Source: Gluconacetobacter asukensis (GTDB lineage Bacteria; Pseudomonadota; Alphaproteobacteria; Acetobacterales; Acetobacteraceae). From it: a DNA stretch of 64,000 nt. The stretch covers positions 1 to 64,000 of the forward strand of contig NZ_JABEQE010000016.1 in assembly GCF_014174375.1 (NCBI RefSeq). Reading direction: 5' to 3'. The translations under genes and the position numbers were made by a program. The notes below the pieces were generated by a model. The model saw only the letters and a list, made by a program, of their open reading frames with translations. It made no database searches and had not been told where the DNA came from. Shown piece by piece: positions 54,206 to 63,639 of this stretch; positions within the stretch are counted from its first letter, which is position 1, and each line of letters opens with the position of its first letter.

Positions 54206-55837
54206 ATGAGCCAACGGGACATCATGGAGTTCGACGTCGTGATCGTCGGCGGCGGCCCGGCCGGGCTGGCGGCCGCCATCCGGCTGAAACAGCTCATGCC
54301 CGACGAATCCGTCTGCCTGATCGAAAAAGGCAGCGAAATCGGCGCGCATATCGTCTCCGGTGCGGTCATCGAGCCCCGCGCGCTCGACGAATTGCTGCCC
54401 GACTGGCGCAACCGCAACGCCCCGCTCGACACGCCGGTAACGCGTGAGGAGATGTATCTCCTGACCGAACGCAAGGCATTCCGCATCCCCGCCCTGCCAT
54501 GGGTCATGCCGCATCTGGCCAATCACGGCAATTTCGTCGTCAGCCTGGGCGATGTCTGCCGCTGGCTGGCCACACAGGCCGAGGCGATGGGGGTGGAAAT
54601 CTATCCCGGCTTCGCCGGCGCGGACGTGCTGATCGAGAACGGTCGCGTCGCCGGCATCCTCACCGGCGACATGGGCATCACCCGCGATGGCACGAAAGGC
54701 CCGAATTTCGCGCCGGGCATGGAACTGCGCGGCAAATACACCCTGTTCGCCGAAGGCTGCCGCGGCTCCCTGACCAAGCGCGTCATGGCGCATTTCAACC
54801 TGCGCCAGGGCGTCGATCCGCAGACCTACGGCCTGGGAATCAAGGAAGTCTGGGAAATCCCTGCCGAACTGCATGAACCCGGCCTGGTACTGCACAGTTT
54901 CGGCTGGCCGCTGGACGACCGGACCTATGGCGGCGCCTGGCTCTACCATTTCGGCAGAAACCTCGTCTCCTACGGCTTCGTCACCGGGCTCGACTACGCC
55001 AATCCATGGCTCTCCCCCTATGACGAAATGCAGCGCACCAAGCTCCACCCGGTCTACCGCAAATATTTCGAAGGTGGCCGCCGCCTGATCTACGGCGCCC
55101 GTGCGCTGTCCGAAGGCGGGCTGCAATCCCTCCCCCGCCTCACCTTCCCCGGCGGCGCCCTGATCGGCGACACCGCAGGCTTCCTCAACACGCCCAAGAT
55201 CAAGGGCACCCACACGGCCATGAAATCCGGCATGCTCGCCGCAGAGGCCATAGCCGCAGCCTATGCGGCAGACGCGCCGGAACCCGATACCTTCACCGAC
55301 CGGCTGCAGGTGTCGTGGCTGCATCAGGAACTCTCGGCCGCCCGCAACATCCGCCCCGCTTTCGCCCGATGGGGCACGCTGCGCGGAGCGCTCTATGCCG
55401 GCATCGATGCCGCCATCCTGCGCGGCCGCGCTCCCTGGACGCTCCATTTCCACCATGCGGACCACGAGACCCTGCGCCCCGCCGCATCGTGCCCGCCGCT
55501 CTCCTATCCCAGGCCCGACGGCACGATCACCTTCGACAAACTCTCCTCGGTCTTCCTGTCCAACACGAACCACGTGGAGGACCAGCCGGTCCATCTTCGC
55601 CTGCGCGACCCGGCCCTGTGGAAGCCCATCAACTGGGACACGTACCGCGCGCCCGAGATCCGCTACTGCCCGGCCGCCGTCTATGAAGTCGCCGATGCCG
55701 AAACCGCGCCCCGGCTCGTGATCAACGCGCAGAACTGCGTCCACTGCAAAACCTGCGACATCAAGGACCCGCCCCAGAATATCGACTGGTACACGCCCGA
55801 GGGCGGCGGCGGCCCCAACTATCCGGGCGGCATGTGA
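54206..55837 (+). CDS. etfD: Electron transfer flavoprotein-ubiquinone oxidoreductase
   Basis: 543 residues from the ATG at 54206 (GGAG upstream). FAD-binding VVIVGGGPAGLAAAIRL at the N-terminus, then GSEIGAHIVSGAVIEPRALDEL. The C-terminal ferredoxin-like part has Cys in RYCPAAVYE and CVHCKTC, the ligands of one [4Fe-4S] cluster, ahead of DPPQNIDWYTPEGGGGPNYPG. It takes electrons from reduced ETF to ubiquinone at the membrane. First gene of the operon with both ETF subunits. Confidence 0.96.
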   Translation: MSQRDIMEFDVVIVGGGPAGLAAAIRLKQLMPDESVCLIEKGSEIGAHIVSGAVIEPRALDELLPDWRNRNAPLDTPVTREEMYLLTERKAFRIPALPWVMPHLANHGNFVVSLGDVCRWLATQAEAMGVEIYPGFAGADVLIENGRVAGILTGDMGITRDGTKGPNFAPGMELRGKYTLFAEGCRGSLTKRVMAHFNLRQGVDPQTYGLGIKEVWEIPAELHEPGLVLHSFGWPLDDRTYGGAWLYHFGRNLVSYGFVTGLDYANPWLSPYDEMQRTKLHPVYRKYFEGGRRLIYGARALSEGGLQSLPRLTFPGGALIGDTAGFLNTPKIKGTHTAMKSGMLAAEAIAAAYAADAPEPDTFTDRLQVSWLHQELSAARNIRPAFARWGTLRGALYAGIDAAILRGRAPWTLHFHHADHETLRPAASCPPLSYPRPDGTITFDKLSSVFLSNTNHVEDQPVHLRLRDPALWKPINWDTYRAPEIRYCPAAVYEVADAETAPRLVINAQNCVHCKTCDIKDPPQNIDWYTPEGGGGPNYPGGM

Positions 55838-55871
55838 TCCGCCCCCAACCCTTCATTCTCCCTGAGGAACC

Positions 55872-56621
55872 ATGAAAATCCTTGTCCCCATCAAACGCGT
55901 CGTCGATTACAACGTGAAGGTCCGCGTCAGGCGCGATGGCGGCGGCGTCGAGACCGCCGGCGTCAAGATGTCGATGAACCCGTTCGACGAAATCGCGGTC
56001 GAAGAAGCCCTGCGCCTGCGCGAGAAGGGCGTCGCGAGCGAAATCCTGACCGTCTCCATCGGCGTCCCTCAGGCCGCCGACACGCTGCGCACCGCCCTGG
56101 CCATGGGCGCCGACCGCGCCATCCTGGTCCAGTCCGAGGAAAGCCCCGAACCGCTCGCCGTCGCCAAGATCCTGAAAATCCTCGTCGATCGCGAAAAGCC
56201 CGATCTCGTCATTCTCGGCAAGCAGGCCATCGACGACGACATGAACGCCACCGGGCAGATGCTCGCCGGCCTGCTGGACTGGCCACAGGCTACCTTCGCC
56301 AGCCGGGTCGAGAAGACGGCGGACGGGCTCGCCGTCACGCGCGAAATCGATGGCGGCTCGGAAACCCTGTCCCTCGCCCTGCCCGCCATCGTCACCGCCG
56401 ATCTGCGCCTGAACGAGCCACGCTACGCCGCGCTGCCCAACATCATGAAGGCCAGGAAGAAGCCGCTGGAGACCATCGCGGCCGCCGATCTCGGCGTCGA
56501 CCTGACGCGCCGCCTCACCATCCTCTCGATGGCCGAGCCCCCGGCCCGCAAGGCAGGCATCAAGCTGGGCAGCGTGGCCGAACTGGTCGAAAAACTCCGC
56601 AACGAAGCCAAGGTGATCTGA
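55872..56621 (+). CDS. etfB: Electron transfer flavoprotein beta subunit
   Basis: 249 residues. [20 protein letters not shown] at the N-terminus and [18 protein letters not shown], then [25 protein letters not shown] and FASRVE, are standard ETF beta sequences; the subunit binds AMP. SD GAGGAACC precedes the ATG. It accepts electrons from acyl-CoA dehydrogenase together with ETF alpha. Confidence 0.96.
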   Translation: MKILVPIKRVVDYNVKVRVRRDGGGVETAGVKMSMNPFDEIAVEEALRLREKGVASEILTVSIGVPQAADTLRTALAMGADRAILVQSEESPEPLAVAKILKILVDREKPDLVILGKQAIDDDMNATGQMLAGLLDWPQATFASRVEKTADGLAVTREIDGGSETLSLALPAIVTADLRLNEPRYAALPNIMKARKKPLETIAAADLGVDLTRRLTILSMAEPPARKAGIKLGSVAELVEKLRNEAKVI

Positions 56622-56623
56622 CC

Positions 56624-57559
56624 ATGACCGCGCTCGTCCTCCTGGATGCCGAAGACGGCACCATCCCGCAGACCTCCCGCTCGGCCATCGCGGCGGCCAC
56701 CAGCCTTGGCGACATCGACGTGCTGGTGACCGGCGGCGCCGACACCATCGCAGCCGCGGCGGCAAGTGCGGCGAAAATCCCCGGCATCCGCAAGGTCCGC
56801 ACCGCGTCGGGCGAAGCCTTCGCCCACGGCCTGGCGGAACCGCTGGCGGCGCTGCTCGTCGCCCTGGCCCCGGACTATGACCATATCGTCGCCGCCGCAA
56901 CCGCCATCGGCAAGAGCGCCCTGCCCCGCGCCGCTGCCCTGCTCGACGTGCAGGTGATCCCCGATGTCATGGATATCAAGGATTCCGAGACCTTCGTGCG
57001 GCCGATCTTCGCGGGCAACGTGCTGGTCACCCTGCATTCGTCGGACGCTAAGAAGCTCCTGACCATCCGCACCGCCAGCTTCGACCCCGTGGCCGCCGAG
57101 GGCGGCACCGCCCCGATCGAAGCCGTGACCCCACCCGATGACCAGCAGAAATCGCGCTTCGTCTCGGCGGAACATTCCAGCACCGAACGCCCCCAGCTCG
57201 AAGCCGCAAGGGTCATCGTCTCCGGCGGCCGTGGCCTGCAAAGCGCGGAAGGGTTCAAGATTCTGGAACCGCTGGCCGACAGGCTCGGCGCCGCCATCGG
57301 CGCCTCCCGCGTCGCCGTCGATTCCGGCTTCGTCCCCAACGATTACCAGGTCGGCCAGACCGGCAAGATCGTCGCGCCCGATCTCTATATCGCCTGCGGC
57401 ATCTCCGGCGCCATCCAGCATCTGGCAGGCATGAAGGACAGCAAGGTGATCGTCGCCATCAACAAGGACGAGGAAGCCCCCATCTTTCAGGTCGCGGATT
57501 ACGGCCTGGTCGGCGACCTGTTCCAGATCGTTCCCGCCCTCACGGCGGCCCTCGGATAA
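56624..57559 (+). CDS. etfA: Electron transfer flavoprotein alpha subunit
   Basis: 311 residues, two bases after the etfB stop. N-terminal domain, then the FAD-binding C-terminal part with [66 protein letters not shown] and [22 protein letters not shown]. It carries the single FAD of the ETF. Confidence 0.96.
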   Translation: MTALVLLDAEDGTIPQTSRSAIAAATSLGDIDVLVTGGADTIAAAAASAAKIPGIRKVRTASGEAFAHGLAEPLAALLVALAPDYDHIVAAATAIGKSALPRAAALLDVQVIPDVMDIKDSETFVRPIFAGNVLVTLHSSDAKKLLTIRTASFDPVAAEGGTAPIEAVTPPDDQQKSRFVSAEHSSTERPQLEAARVIVSGGRGLQSAEGFKILEPLADRLGAAIGASRVAVDSGFVPNDYQVGQTGKIVAPDLYIACGISGAIQHLAGMKDSKVIVAINKDEEAPIFQVADYGLVGDLFQIVPALTAALG

Positions 57560-57960
57560 TCCAGCCCCAGCGGGAAGACCATAGGGGCGCCCCGGCCTTC
57601 CCGTCCCCTCCCGACGACATATTCTACCTAACGATTGCTCTACATAATATCCGTCCCGCCATCCCCCACATGTAAGGACCGGCCGCGCGCCTGCCGCGCC
57701 GATAGTCGTTTCCCCATCAAAAAAAACGGCCCGATCCGGTCACTCGCCGGAACTCCCTTCTTTTTCAGACGTTTGGCACCGTCATTTCCGGCTTTTCAAT
57801 CGAGAGAGTGTGAAGCGCGCCGCTTCCGACTCCTGCCGTAATTTTCTTGCAAGCCGCTGGGGCGGCGCTCATTGTTTTCCCGGATCAGAGACATGAGGGA
57901 TGCATTTGTCCGCTTAACCTATCAAATGTTTGGTTTGAATGCTGAGATGGTCAGTCAATA
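57560..57960. other. Intergenic region before fadL
   Basis: 400 bases without a gene. Low G+C. Just after etfA a GC-rich inverted repeat (GGGAAG ... CTTCCC, about 57571-57601) lacks a T-tract. CTAACGATTGCTCT at 57628 resembles the left arm of the TetR-type sites, and TCAAA-N7-TTTGA at 57922-57938 lies 23 bases ahead of fadL. A promoter for fadL is expected here. Confidence 0.45.
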
Positions 57961-59262
57961 ATGAAAAAGAAAATCACACTGATGGCATGCAGCGCCCTCG
58001 TCGCCCAGACATTGCTCAACCCCGGCCAACAGGCCGCCGCCTCGGGCTTCGCCTTGCGTGAGACCGATGCGATTTCGCTGGGCAACGCCTATGTCGGCTC
58101 CGTCAGCCGCGCGGGGGACGCATCCACCGTCCTGATGAACCCCGCCGGCATGTCCTTCCTCGACTATAGCGAATTGCAGGGCAACGTGTTCTACGCCGGC
58201 CCGGTCGCCCGGTTCTCCGGCCAGAACTATCTGGGCCCCGGCATCACCACCCCGGGGGTGCAGGGCAATCGCGGCATCACCGACGCCGCCACCGCCGCCA
58301 GCTACGGCGTCCTGAAAATCGATCCCCGCTGGGCGATCGGCTACGGGTTCTATACCCCCTACGGCCAGCGCGCCAATTACCCGTCCAACTGGGTCGGCCG
58401 CTATCAGAGCCTCGTCAGTTCGATCACGGACTACGAACTCGGGGCGATGGCCTCCTACCGCTTCAACAGGCACTTCTCGGTCGGCGTCGGCCCGCGCTTG
58501 GGCTTTCTCACCGGCCGCTTCACCCGCGATGTCAATCTCGGCGCGCTGAACGCCTTCGGGCCGACCACGGCCGACATGGCCGGCAACGCCTTCGGCTTCG
58601 GTTACGATGCCGGCCTCCTGTACAAGCCCGATGACGCGACCCAGATCGGCATCAACTATCAGTCGCGCATCACGTACGATCTCTCCACCCGCACCCAATT
58701 CTCGCCCCCGCCGCTGCTGGCCGCCAACCGGCTGGTCAATGGTTCGCTGATCGCCCAGAGCGGCCATGGCGCCATGCAGGTCACCCTGCCCGACAGCGTC
58801 TCGTTCGGCGTCACCCGGGTCCTGTCGCCGCGCTGGACCATCATGCTGCAGGGCGAATGGACACACTGGTCCCTCCTGCACGGGCTGAACAATGTGTCCG
58901 ATCACCCCGGCGGCGCCAGCACATCGATCGCGGTCAACTGGCGCAATACCTGGTTCGGCGGCATCGGCGCCACCTACCAGGCATCGAAAGCCGTGCTCAT
59001 TCGCGGCGGCTTCAGCTACGACCAGAGCCCGACGACCCTGAAAAACCGCAACACGATCACGCCGGATACCGATCGTTTCGATCTGGGCGTGGGCGTCGAC
59101 TACACGCCCATTAGGCGTGTGACCCTCACCCTGTCCTACGCCCACATCTTCGGCACCAACCCCAAAATCGACAATGCCGCCTCCGCGACCTCGGGGCGCC
59201 TGGTCGGCACCTACAACGATTACGGCAACATCGTCGCCTTCGGTGTGAGAACGCATTTCTGA
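57961..59262 (+). CDS. fadL: FadL/OmpP1-type outer-membrane fatty acid transporter
   Basis: 433 residues. Signal peptide (MKKKITLMACSALVAQTLLN), then ASGFALRETDAISLGNAYVGSVSRAGDASTVLMNPAGMSFL, the N-terminal hatch sequence of FadL proteins, with NPAGM. The rest is a 14-strand barrel ending in FGVRTHF. Passage of long-chain fatty acids and other hydrophobic substrates across the outer membrane; the FadD ligase follows 69 bases later. Confidence 0.92.
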   Translation: MKKKITLMACSALVAQTLLNPGQQAAASGFALRETDAISLGNAYVGSVSRAGDASTVLMNPAGMSFLDYSELQGNVFYAGPVARFSGQNYLGPGITTPGVQGNRGITDAATAASYGVLKIDPRWAIGYGFYTPYGQRANYPSNWVGRYQSLVSSITDYELGAMASYRFNRHFSVGVGPRLGFLTGRFTRDVNLGALNAFGPTTADMAGNAFGFGYDAGLLYKPDDATQIGINYQSRITYDLSTRTQFSPPPLLAANRLVNGSLIAQSGHGAMQVTLPDSVSFGVTRVLSPRWTIMLQGEWTHWSLLHGLNNVSDHPGGASTSIAVNWRNTWFGGIGATYQASKAVLIRGGFSYDQSPTTLKNRNTITPDTDRFDLGVGVDYTPIRRVTLTLSYAHIFGTNPKIDNAASATSGRLVGTYNDYGNIVAFGVRTHF

Positions 59263-59331
59263 ACGACAGCGGGAGCCACCGGATCGACCCCCTCGCCAGG
59301 GTCTCCCCCGCCCGATTGAAGGGTTTTCCCC

Positions 59332-60990
59332 ATGAATGCCATGAACGAGAGCACCATCCTGCGTCATGCCGCATCAGGCGATGCGGTACACGATCTCTTC
59401 GATCTTCTGCGCGTCTCGACCTTTCGCCGCCCCAATGCCCTGGCCATCGATTTCATGGGGCGCAAATTCACCTATCGCGACATCTTCCAGGCGGTGGAGC
59501 ATGTCGCGGGCGGCCTGAACGATATCGGCGTCTCCAGGGGCGACCGCGTCGCTCTCTCGCTGCCCAACACGCCTTACTCCGTCATCGTCTTCTTTGCCGT
59601 CCAGCGCATCGGCGCCGTCGTCGTCAACCTCAACCCGCTCTACGTCCAGCATGAGGTCCACCAGATCCTGAAGACCGCCGACATCTCGGTACTGGTGATG
59701 TCAGACATCGCCGCCATCGCCGAACCCACATACCGGGCGGCCGAGAACAGTTCGGTCCGGCGCATCGTCGTCTGCCCGTTCTCGCGCGCGCTGCCGCCGA
59801 TCAAATCGACGCTGTTCAAGGTCCTGAAGTGGCGGGACATCTACCATTTCCCGGCCGACAAACGCATCGTCTCCTACGACACGCTGGCCCACAGCAAGAC
59901 GGTGGCCAAACATGTGACGATCGACCCCCAGCACGATGTCGCCGTCCTGCAATTCACCGGCGGTACCACGGGCATTCCCAAGGCGGCCAAGCTCACCCAC
60001 GGCAATCTCCTGGCGAATATCGAACAGGTCAAGGACATGGCGCAGGAGGCCCTGCGCGAGCCACCGACCACACTGGGCATCCTGCCCCTGTTCCATGTCT
60101 TCGCGCTCATGGCCGTCATGCTGCTCACGATCGAACGCGGCGGCGAGATCGTGCTGCTGCCGCGCTTCGACACGCACGCAACGCTCGCCACCATGCGCCG
60201 GGTCCGGATCGCGCTCATGCCCATCGTGCCGACGATCCTGACCGCGCTGCTCCGCGATCAGGATCTCTCACCCGACCTGTTCACCCATATGCGCGCCATC
60301 ATTTCCGGCGGCGCGCCATTGCCCGTCGCCCTGCGCAAGCGCTTCGAGGAAACGGCCCGCTGCCCGATCATCGAAGGATACGGGCTGAGCGAGACCTCAC
60401 CGGTCCTCACCCTCAACCCGCTCCATGGCGTCCGCGACGGCTCCTGCGGCAAGGTGGTCATCCATACCGACCTCCAGATCCGCAGCCTCGACGATATCAC
60501 CCTTCGCCTTCCCACCATGGAAAAAGGCGAAGTCTGCGTACGCGGTCCGCAAGTGATGTCCGGCTACTGGAAGAGCGATGAAAATGCCGCTGCCTTCACA
60601 CCGGACGGCTATTTCCGCACCGGCGATGTCGGCTATCTCGACGCGGACGGCTATCTCTTCCTGGTCGATCGCCTCAAGGACATCATCATCTGCGGCGGCT
60701 ACAACGTCTATCCGCATATCATCGAAGAGGCCCTTCATCGCCATCCGGCGGTGCTCGAGGCCCTCGTCATCGGCGTCCCCGACCCCTATCGCGGCCAGGC
60801 GCCCAAGGCGTTCGTCACCCTGCGCCCCAATTCCACGGCAACACCGGCCGACCTCGCAACCCATCTGGAGCAATATATCTCCAAGATCGAACGCCCGCGC
60901 GAAATCGTTCTTCGCGACTCCCTGCCCAAGACCCTTATCGGCAAACTGTCACGAAAGGACCTGAAAATTCAGGAAGGAATCACAGACTGA
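59332..60990 (+). CDS. fadD: Long-chain acyl-CoA synthetase FadD
   Basis: 552 residues. AMP-forming ligase: P-loop VLQFTGGTTGIPKAAKLTHGNL, GYGLSETSPV, TGDVGYLDADGYLFLVDRLKDIIICGGYNVYP, and the C-terminal catalytic Lys in SLPKTLIGKLSRKDL. It activates fatty acids to acyl-CoA on the inner face of the membrane for the beta-oxidation enzymes encoded next to it. The start at 59332 (MNAMNESTILRH) may be replaced by ATG 59341. Confidence 0.93.
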   Translation: MNAMNESTILRHAASGDAVHDLFDLLRVSTFRRPNALAIDFMGRKFTYRDIFQAVEHVAGGLNDIGVSRGDRVALSLPNTPYSVIVFFAVQRIGAVVVNLNPLYVQHEVHQILKTADISVLVMSDIAAIAEPTYRAAENSSVRRIVVCPFSRALPPIKSTLFKVLKWRDIYHFPADKRIVSYDTLAHSKTVAKHVTIDPQHDVAVLQFTGGTTGIPKAAKLTHGNLLANIEQVKDMAQEALREPPTTLGILPLFHVFALMAVMLLTIERGGEIVLLPRFDTHATLATMRRVRIALMPIVPTILTALLRDQDLSPDLFTHMRAIISGGAPLPVALRKRFEETARCPIIEGYGLSETSPVLTLNPLHGVRDGSCGKVVIHTDLQIRSLDDITLRLPTMEKGEVCVRGPQVMSGYWKSDENAAAFTPDGYFRTGDVGYLDADGYLFLVDRLKDIIICGGYNVYPHIIEEALHRHPAVLEALVIGVPDPYRGQAPKAFVTLRPNSTATPADLATHLEQYISKIERPREIVLRDSLPKTLIGKLSRKDLKIQEGITD

Positions 60991-60993
60991 GGC

Positions 60994-61221
60994 TCAATGA
61001 TGCAGAAACCCCATGCCGACCTGGGTCGCGGTCCGCAGGGCTTCCGTCCACAGCCCCTGCCCGCCGCCACCCATCCCGCCCCTGCCACCGCCGTGCGACC
61101 GGTTATCGTCGACAAAGGGCTGGCCGTCCTCATCCAGCGGTCGGTCCCGGTCGGCACAGGCGGAGAGCATCGGCACCGCAACCGCCAGGGCAAGGACCAT
61201 TTTCAGGGCGGATGCGCGCAC
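60994..61221 (-). CDS. Small Gly-rich lipoprotein
   Basis: 75 residues from a GTG with GAGG upstream; an in-frame ATG at 61200 is also possible. The lipobox is MLSAC after a hydrophobic stretch (MVLALAVAVP). The mature part is short, DRDRPLDEDGQPFVDDN then GGGRGGMGGGGQG and an aromatic end (GMGFLHH). It converges with fadD, with a three-base gap. Function unknown. Confidence 0.6.
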   Translation of the reverse strand: MRASALKMVLALAVAVPMLSACADRDRPLDEDGQPFVDDNRSHGGGRGGMGGGGQGLWTEALRTATQVGMGFLHH

Positions 61222-61404
61222 GGACAGGACCTCTGCATGGCCAACGGGATCGTGCCGGAACCCTAGCGAAGCAAGATCTTTCGTTAAGGCACTGAATTGT
61301 CACAAAGCGTCACCAGCTCCAGCCCCTGCGTCCGCAATGAGTGTCGCGATCCGCCGCAAAAATCCGTAAGGTGCGCCCCATCATCGCCACCAACGGCAAG
61401 AGGC

Positions 61405-62046
61405 ATGCCGAAAAAGACCGCACCCTCCCCCCGCACCGCCCCGCCGACACGGGCAGGCCACCGCACACGCATGGCGCTGTTCGGCCTGGCGGCATGCGGC
61501 CTGCTGCTGGCGGCCGCCGGATTGCGCACGCTGGTCCTGGATCGCCCCCACGCCACCATCGGGGGACCGTACGCGCTGACCGACGAACAGGGCCGCGCCG
61601 TCACCCAGGCCGATTTCCACGGCCACTACACGCTGATCTATTTCGGCTACACCCATTGCATCGATGTCTGCCCGCTGACGCTGGCAACCGTCACCACGGC
61701 GCTCGACCAGCTCGGCCCCCGCGCGGCATCGGTCGTGCCAGTCTTCGTCACCGTCGATCCGGCGCGCGATACCCCTTCGGTCGTACGCGACTATGTGGCC
61801 CATTTCTCGCCGCGCATCGTGGGGCTGACCGGCAGCCCCGCCCAGATCGATCCGGTACTCGCCGAATTCCACGTCCTGGCCCGCCGGCACCCCGCGATGT
61901 CGAGCCTCCCCGACGGGGCCTATCTGATGGACCACAGCTCCGTCCTCTATCTGATGGACGGCAACAACCATCTGGCGGCCATGCTGCCGGTCGATTCCAG
62001 CCCCCAGGCCATCGCCGACCGACTACGCACCGTCCTGAGAACCTGA
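61405..62046 (+). CDS. Sco1/SenC-family copper chaperone (second)
   Basis: 213 residues from the ATG at 61405 with AAGAGG upstream. An N-terminal membrane anchor (about 23-44), thioredoxin-like domain with CIDVC (Cys85, Cys89) after FGYTH, VTVDPARDTP, and His177 in MDHSS. Classic Sco layout, different from the one in the oxidase operon. It may serve another copper site or have a redox role. It ends eight bases ahead of the 131-bp repeat. Confidence 0.9.
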   Translation: MPKKTAPSPRTAPPTRAGHRTRMALFGLAACGLLLAAAGLRTLVLDRPHATIGGPYALTDEQGRAVTQADFHGHYTLIYFGYTHCIDVCPLTLATVTTALDQLGPRAASVVPVFVTVDPARDTPSVVRDYVAHFSPRIVGLTGSPAQIDPVLAEFHVLARRHPAMSSLPDGAYLMDHSSVLYLMDGNNHLAAMLPVDSSPQAIADRLRTVLRT

Positions 62047-62054
62047 CCGGACCT

Positions 62055-62185
62055 GCGCGCTGGTGGCGATCCGACGCGCGTTTCCTGTGCTCCGATGCTC
62101 ACGGCCATCAAGGCCGCTCCGCTTCGGTGCTCGGAAACACACGACGGGCGCGGCCCGTTGGGCCGCTCTCGCTCACCAGCCCACA
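62055..62185. repeat. 131-bp structured repeat, copy 2
   Basis: Same length and order of parts as 29683-29813. The two copies differ at 16 of 131 positions by eye, ten of them within the second hairpin region near 62148-62166. That hairpin keeps a 7-bp stem with a GTT loop (62150-62156 with 62160-62166); three of the seven pairs are changed on both sides. The outer ends GCTGGTG and CACCAGC, the GTTTCC/GGAAAC stem and the CGGCC-ATCAA-GGCCG hairpin are unchanged. It starts eight bases after the stop of the Sco gene. Confidence 0.85.
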
Positions 62186-62230
62186 GGTCCGGTCAGGTTC
62201 TGACGGGCTCGTTGCCGGCAACCCGACTTG

Positions 62231-63625
62231 TCAAACCGTCTCCGTGCCGTCCGCCCGAACGCGGCGCCCCATCACCCATGCCGCCGCCGCCAGCAGCAAT
62301 AGCGATATCCCCAGTTCCGGCAGCAACACGCCCAGCAGGACCATCACCGTAACGGCACCGACGCCCACACGCCGTCCCGGCAGGGCGGCCGGCACGCCCC
62401 AGCCGCCCGGCGGGCGCCGCCGCAGCCACAGAATGGTCGCGGCAATGCTCATGGTCGCCAGCCCGCTGGCCACCAGCAGGTTGAGCAACTGGTTGGGCCA
62501 GCCGAACAACTGCCCCTCATGCGCCGCCACACCATAGCCGACGGCGCGATCGACCAACCCCTTGCCGGCAAAATCCTGCCGCGACATCACCGCTCCATCC
62601 GGGGCGACCTGCACGCTGGCCCGAAGCGGCCGATCCTGCGTATCCGACCGCACCTGCCACGCCGCCCCGGCCGCCGCCGGCGGGGTCACAAGCACCGGCG
62701 CCGGCAGCCCCAGCCGCACACCCGTCGCCACCACATCGTCGAGCCCGACAAGACCATCCGGCGCGACCGCCTGCCCGCCGCCCATCTCCATGCCCGGCAT
62801 GCCACCCATGCCACCCATGCCACCCATGCCACCCATGCCACCCATGCCGGCATGGGCCGCAACCCGATGCCCGGCAATGGTGTCACGCACCGGAACGGCA
62901 CCGATCTCCCAATCCTGCACCGCCATCAGCCGTCCCACCCGCTGCTCGACCGATTGCAGCGCATGCCCCCACACAAACGACCATGGCAGGCCGGACACCA
63001 GAAACAGCGCCAGGACCAGCGACAGCCAGACTCCGCTCACGGCATGCAGGTCGCGCCACCGCGCCCGCCCGGCCAGGCCGAGGCGCGGATAGAGAATACC
63101 CGCCAGCCCGCTGCGCCCTCGCGGCCACCACAGATACAGACCGGTGAGGATCAGCACGATGGTCCAGGACGCGACCATCTCCACGATGACCGACCCCACA
63201 TTGCCCAGCAGCAATTGCCCATGCAGCTTGAACACCAGCCGCTCGAACCGCGCCTCCTCCGGCACCTGCTTCAGGATGGCCAGCGACGACGGATCGACAT
63301 AGACCCGGATCGCCTCACCACCCCGCAGGACAATGATTCTGGCCGCGCCATGCCCTGGGCGCGGCAGTTCATAGGCCATGAACCGGCTGCCCGGCACTGC
63401 CTCCAGCGCCGCCCGCACCTCCGCCGACGGCGCGGCCGGCGCACCCGTCACCGCCAGATGGTCGTAACGCCAGTCGATCAGATCATCGACCTGCGGCTTG
63501 AACAGATAGATCGCCCCCGTCAGCGCCAGAAAGGCGACGAAAGGCAGGCAGAACAATCCCGCCAGCATATGCCAGCGCCAGATCGTCCGATAGTCGGGCC
63601 AGAAGGCGGATCGCCCCTCACGCAT
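62231..63625 (-). CDS. PepSY-associated TM protein (putative iron/siderophore reductase)
   Basis: 464 residues from the ATG at 63625 (GGGGGAG upstream). Four or five helices: WHMLAGLFCLPFVAFLALTGAIYLF, SVIVEMVASWTIVLILTGLYLWWP, LHAVSGVWLSLVLALFLVSGLPW and two near the C-terminus, with PepSY-like soluble parts between and conserved His residues on helices. Proteins of this type lie beside TonB receptors and are thought to reduce ferric siderophores in the periplasm. A Met/Gly repeat (residues about 260-276) sits in the periplasmic loop. The receptor gene ends 14 bases upstream. Confidence 0.87.
   Translation of the reverse strand: MREGRSAFWPDYRTIWRWHMLAGLFCLPFVAFLALTGAIYLFKPQVDDLIDWRYDHLAVTGAPAAPSAEVRAALEAVPGSRFMAYELPRPGHGAARIIVLRGGEAIRVYVDPSSLAILKQVPEEARFERLVFKLHGQLLLGNVGSVIVEMVASWTIVLILTGLYLWWPRGRSGLAGILYPRLGLAGRARWRDLHAVSGVWLSLVLALFLVSGLPWSFVWGHALQSVEQRVGRLMAVQDWEIGAVPVRDTIAGHRVAAHAGMGGMGGMGGMGGMGGMPGMEMGGGQAVAPDGLVGLDDVVATGVRLGLPAPVLVTPPAAAGAAWQVRSDTQDRPLRASVQVAPDGAVMSRQDFAGKGLVDRAVGYGVAAHEGQLFGWPNQLLNLLVASGLATMSIAATILWLRRRPPGGWGVPAALPGRRVGVGAVTVMVLLGVLLPELGISLLLLAAAAWVMGRRVRADGTETV
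62798..62848. repeat. 9-bp tandem repeat inside the PepSY gene
   Basis: Five perfect copies of CATGCCACC from 62798 to 62842 and a partial sixth. In the protein this is a run of Gly-Met-Gly units. The period is a multiple of three, so copy-number changes by slippage would keep the frame and vary the loop length. Confidence 0.9.
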
Positions 63626-63639
63626 GCTCCGCTCCCCCT

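Noticed and set aside
54029-55744. 570-codon minus-strand frame opposite the ETF-QO gene
   Set aside because: Antisense shadow. The plus strand encodes an unmistakable ETF-QO with FAD and Fe-S motifs.
57571-57601. Intrinsic terminator after etfA
   Set aside because: There is a GC-rich inverted repeat, but no T-tract follows; not called as a terminator.
62798-62848. CRISPR-like array
   Set aside because: Contiguous 9-bp units with no spacers, inside a coding frame.
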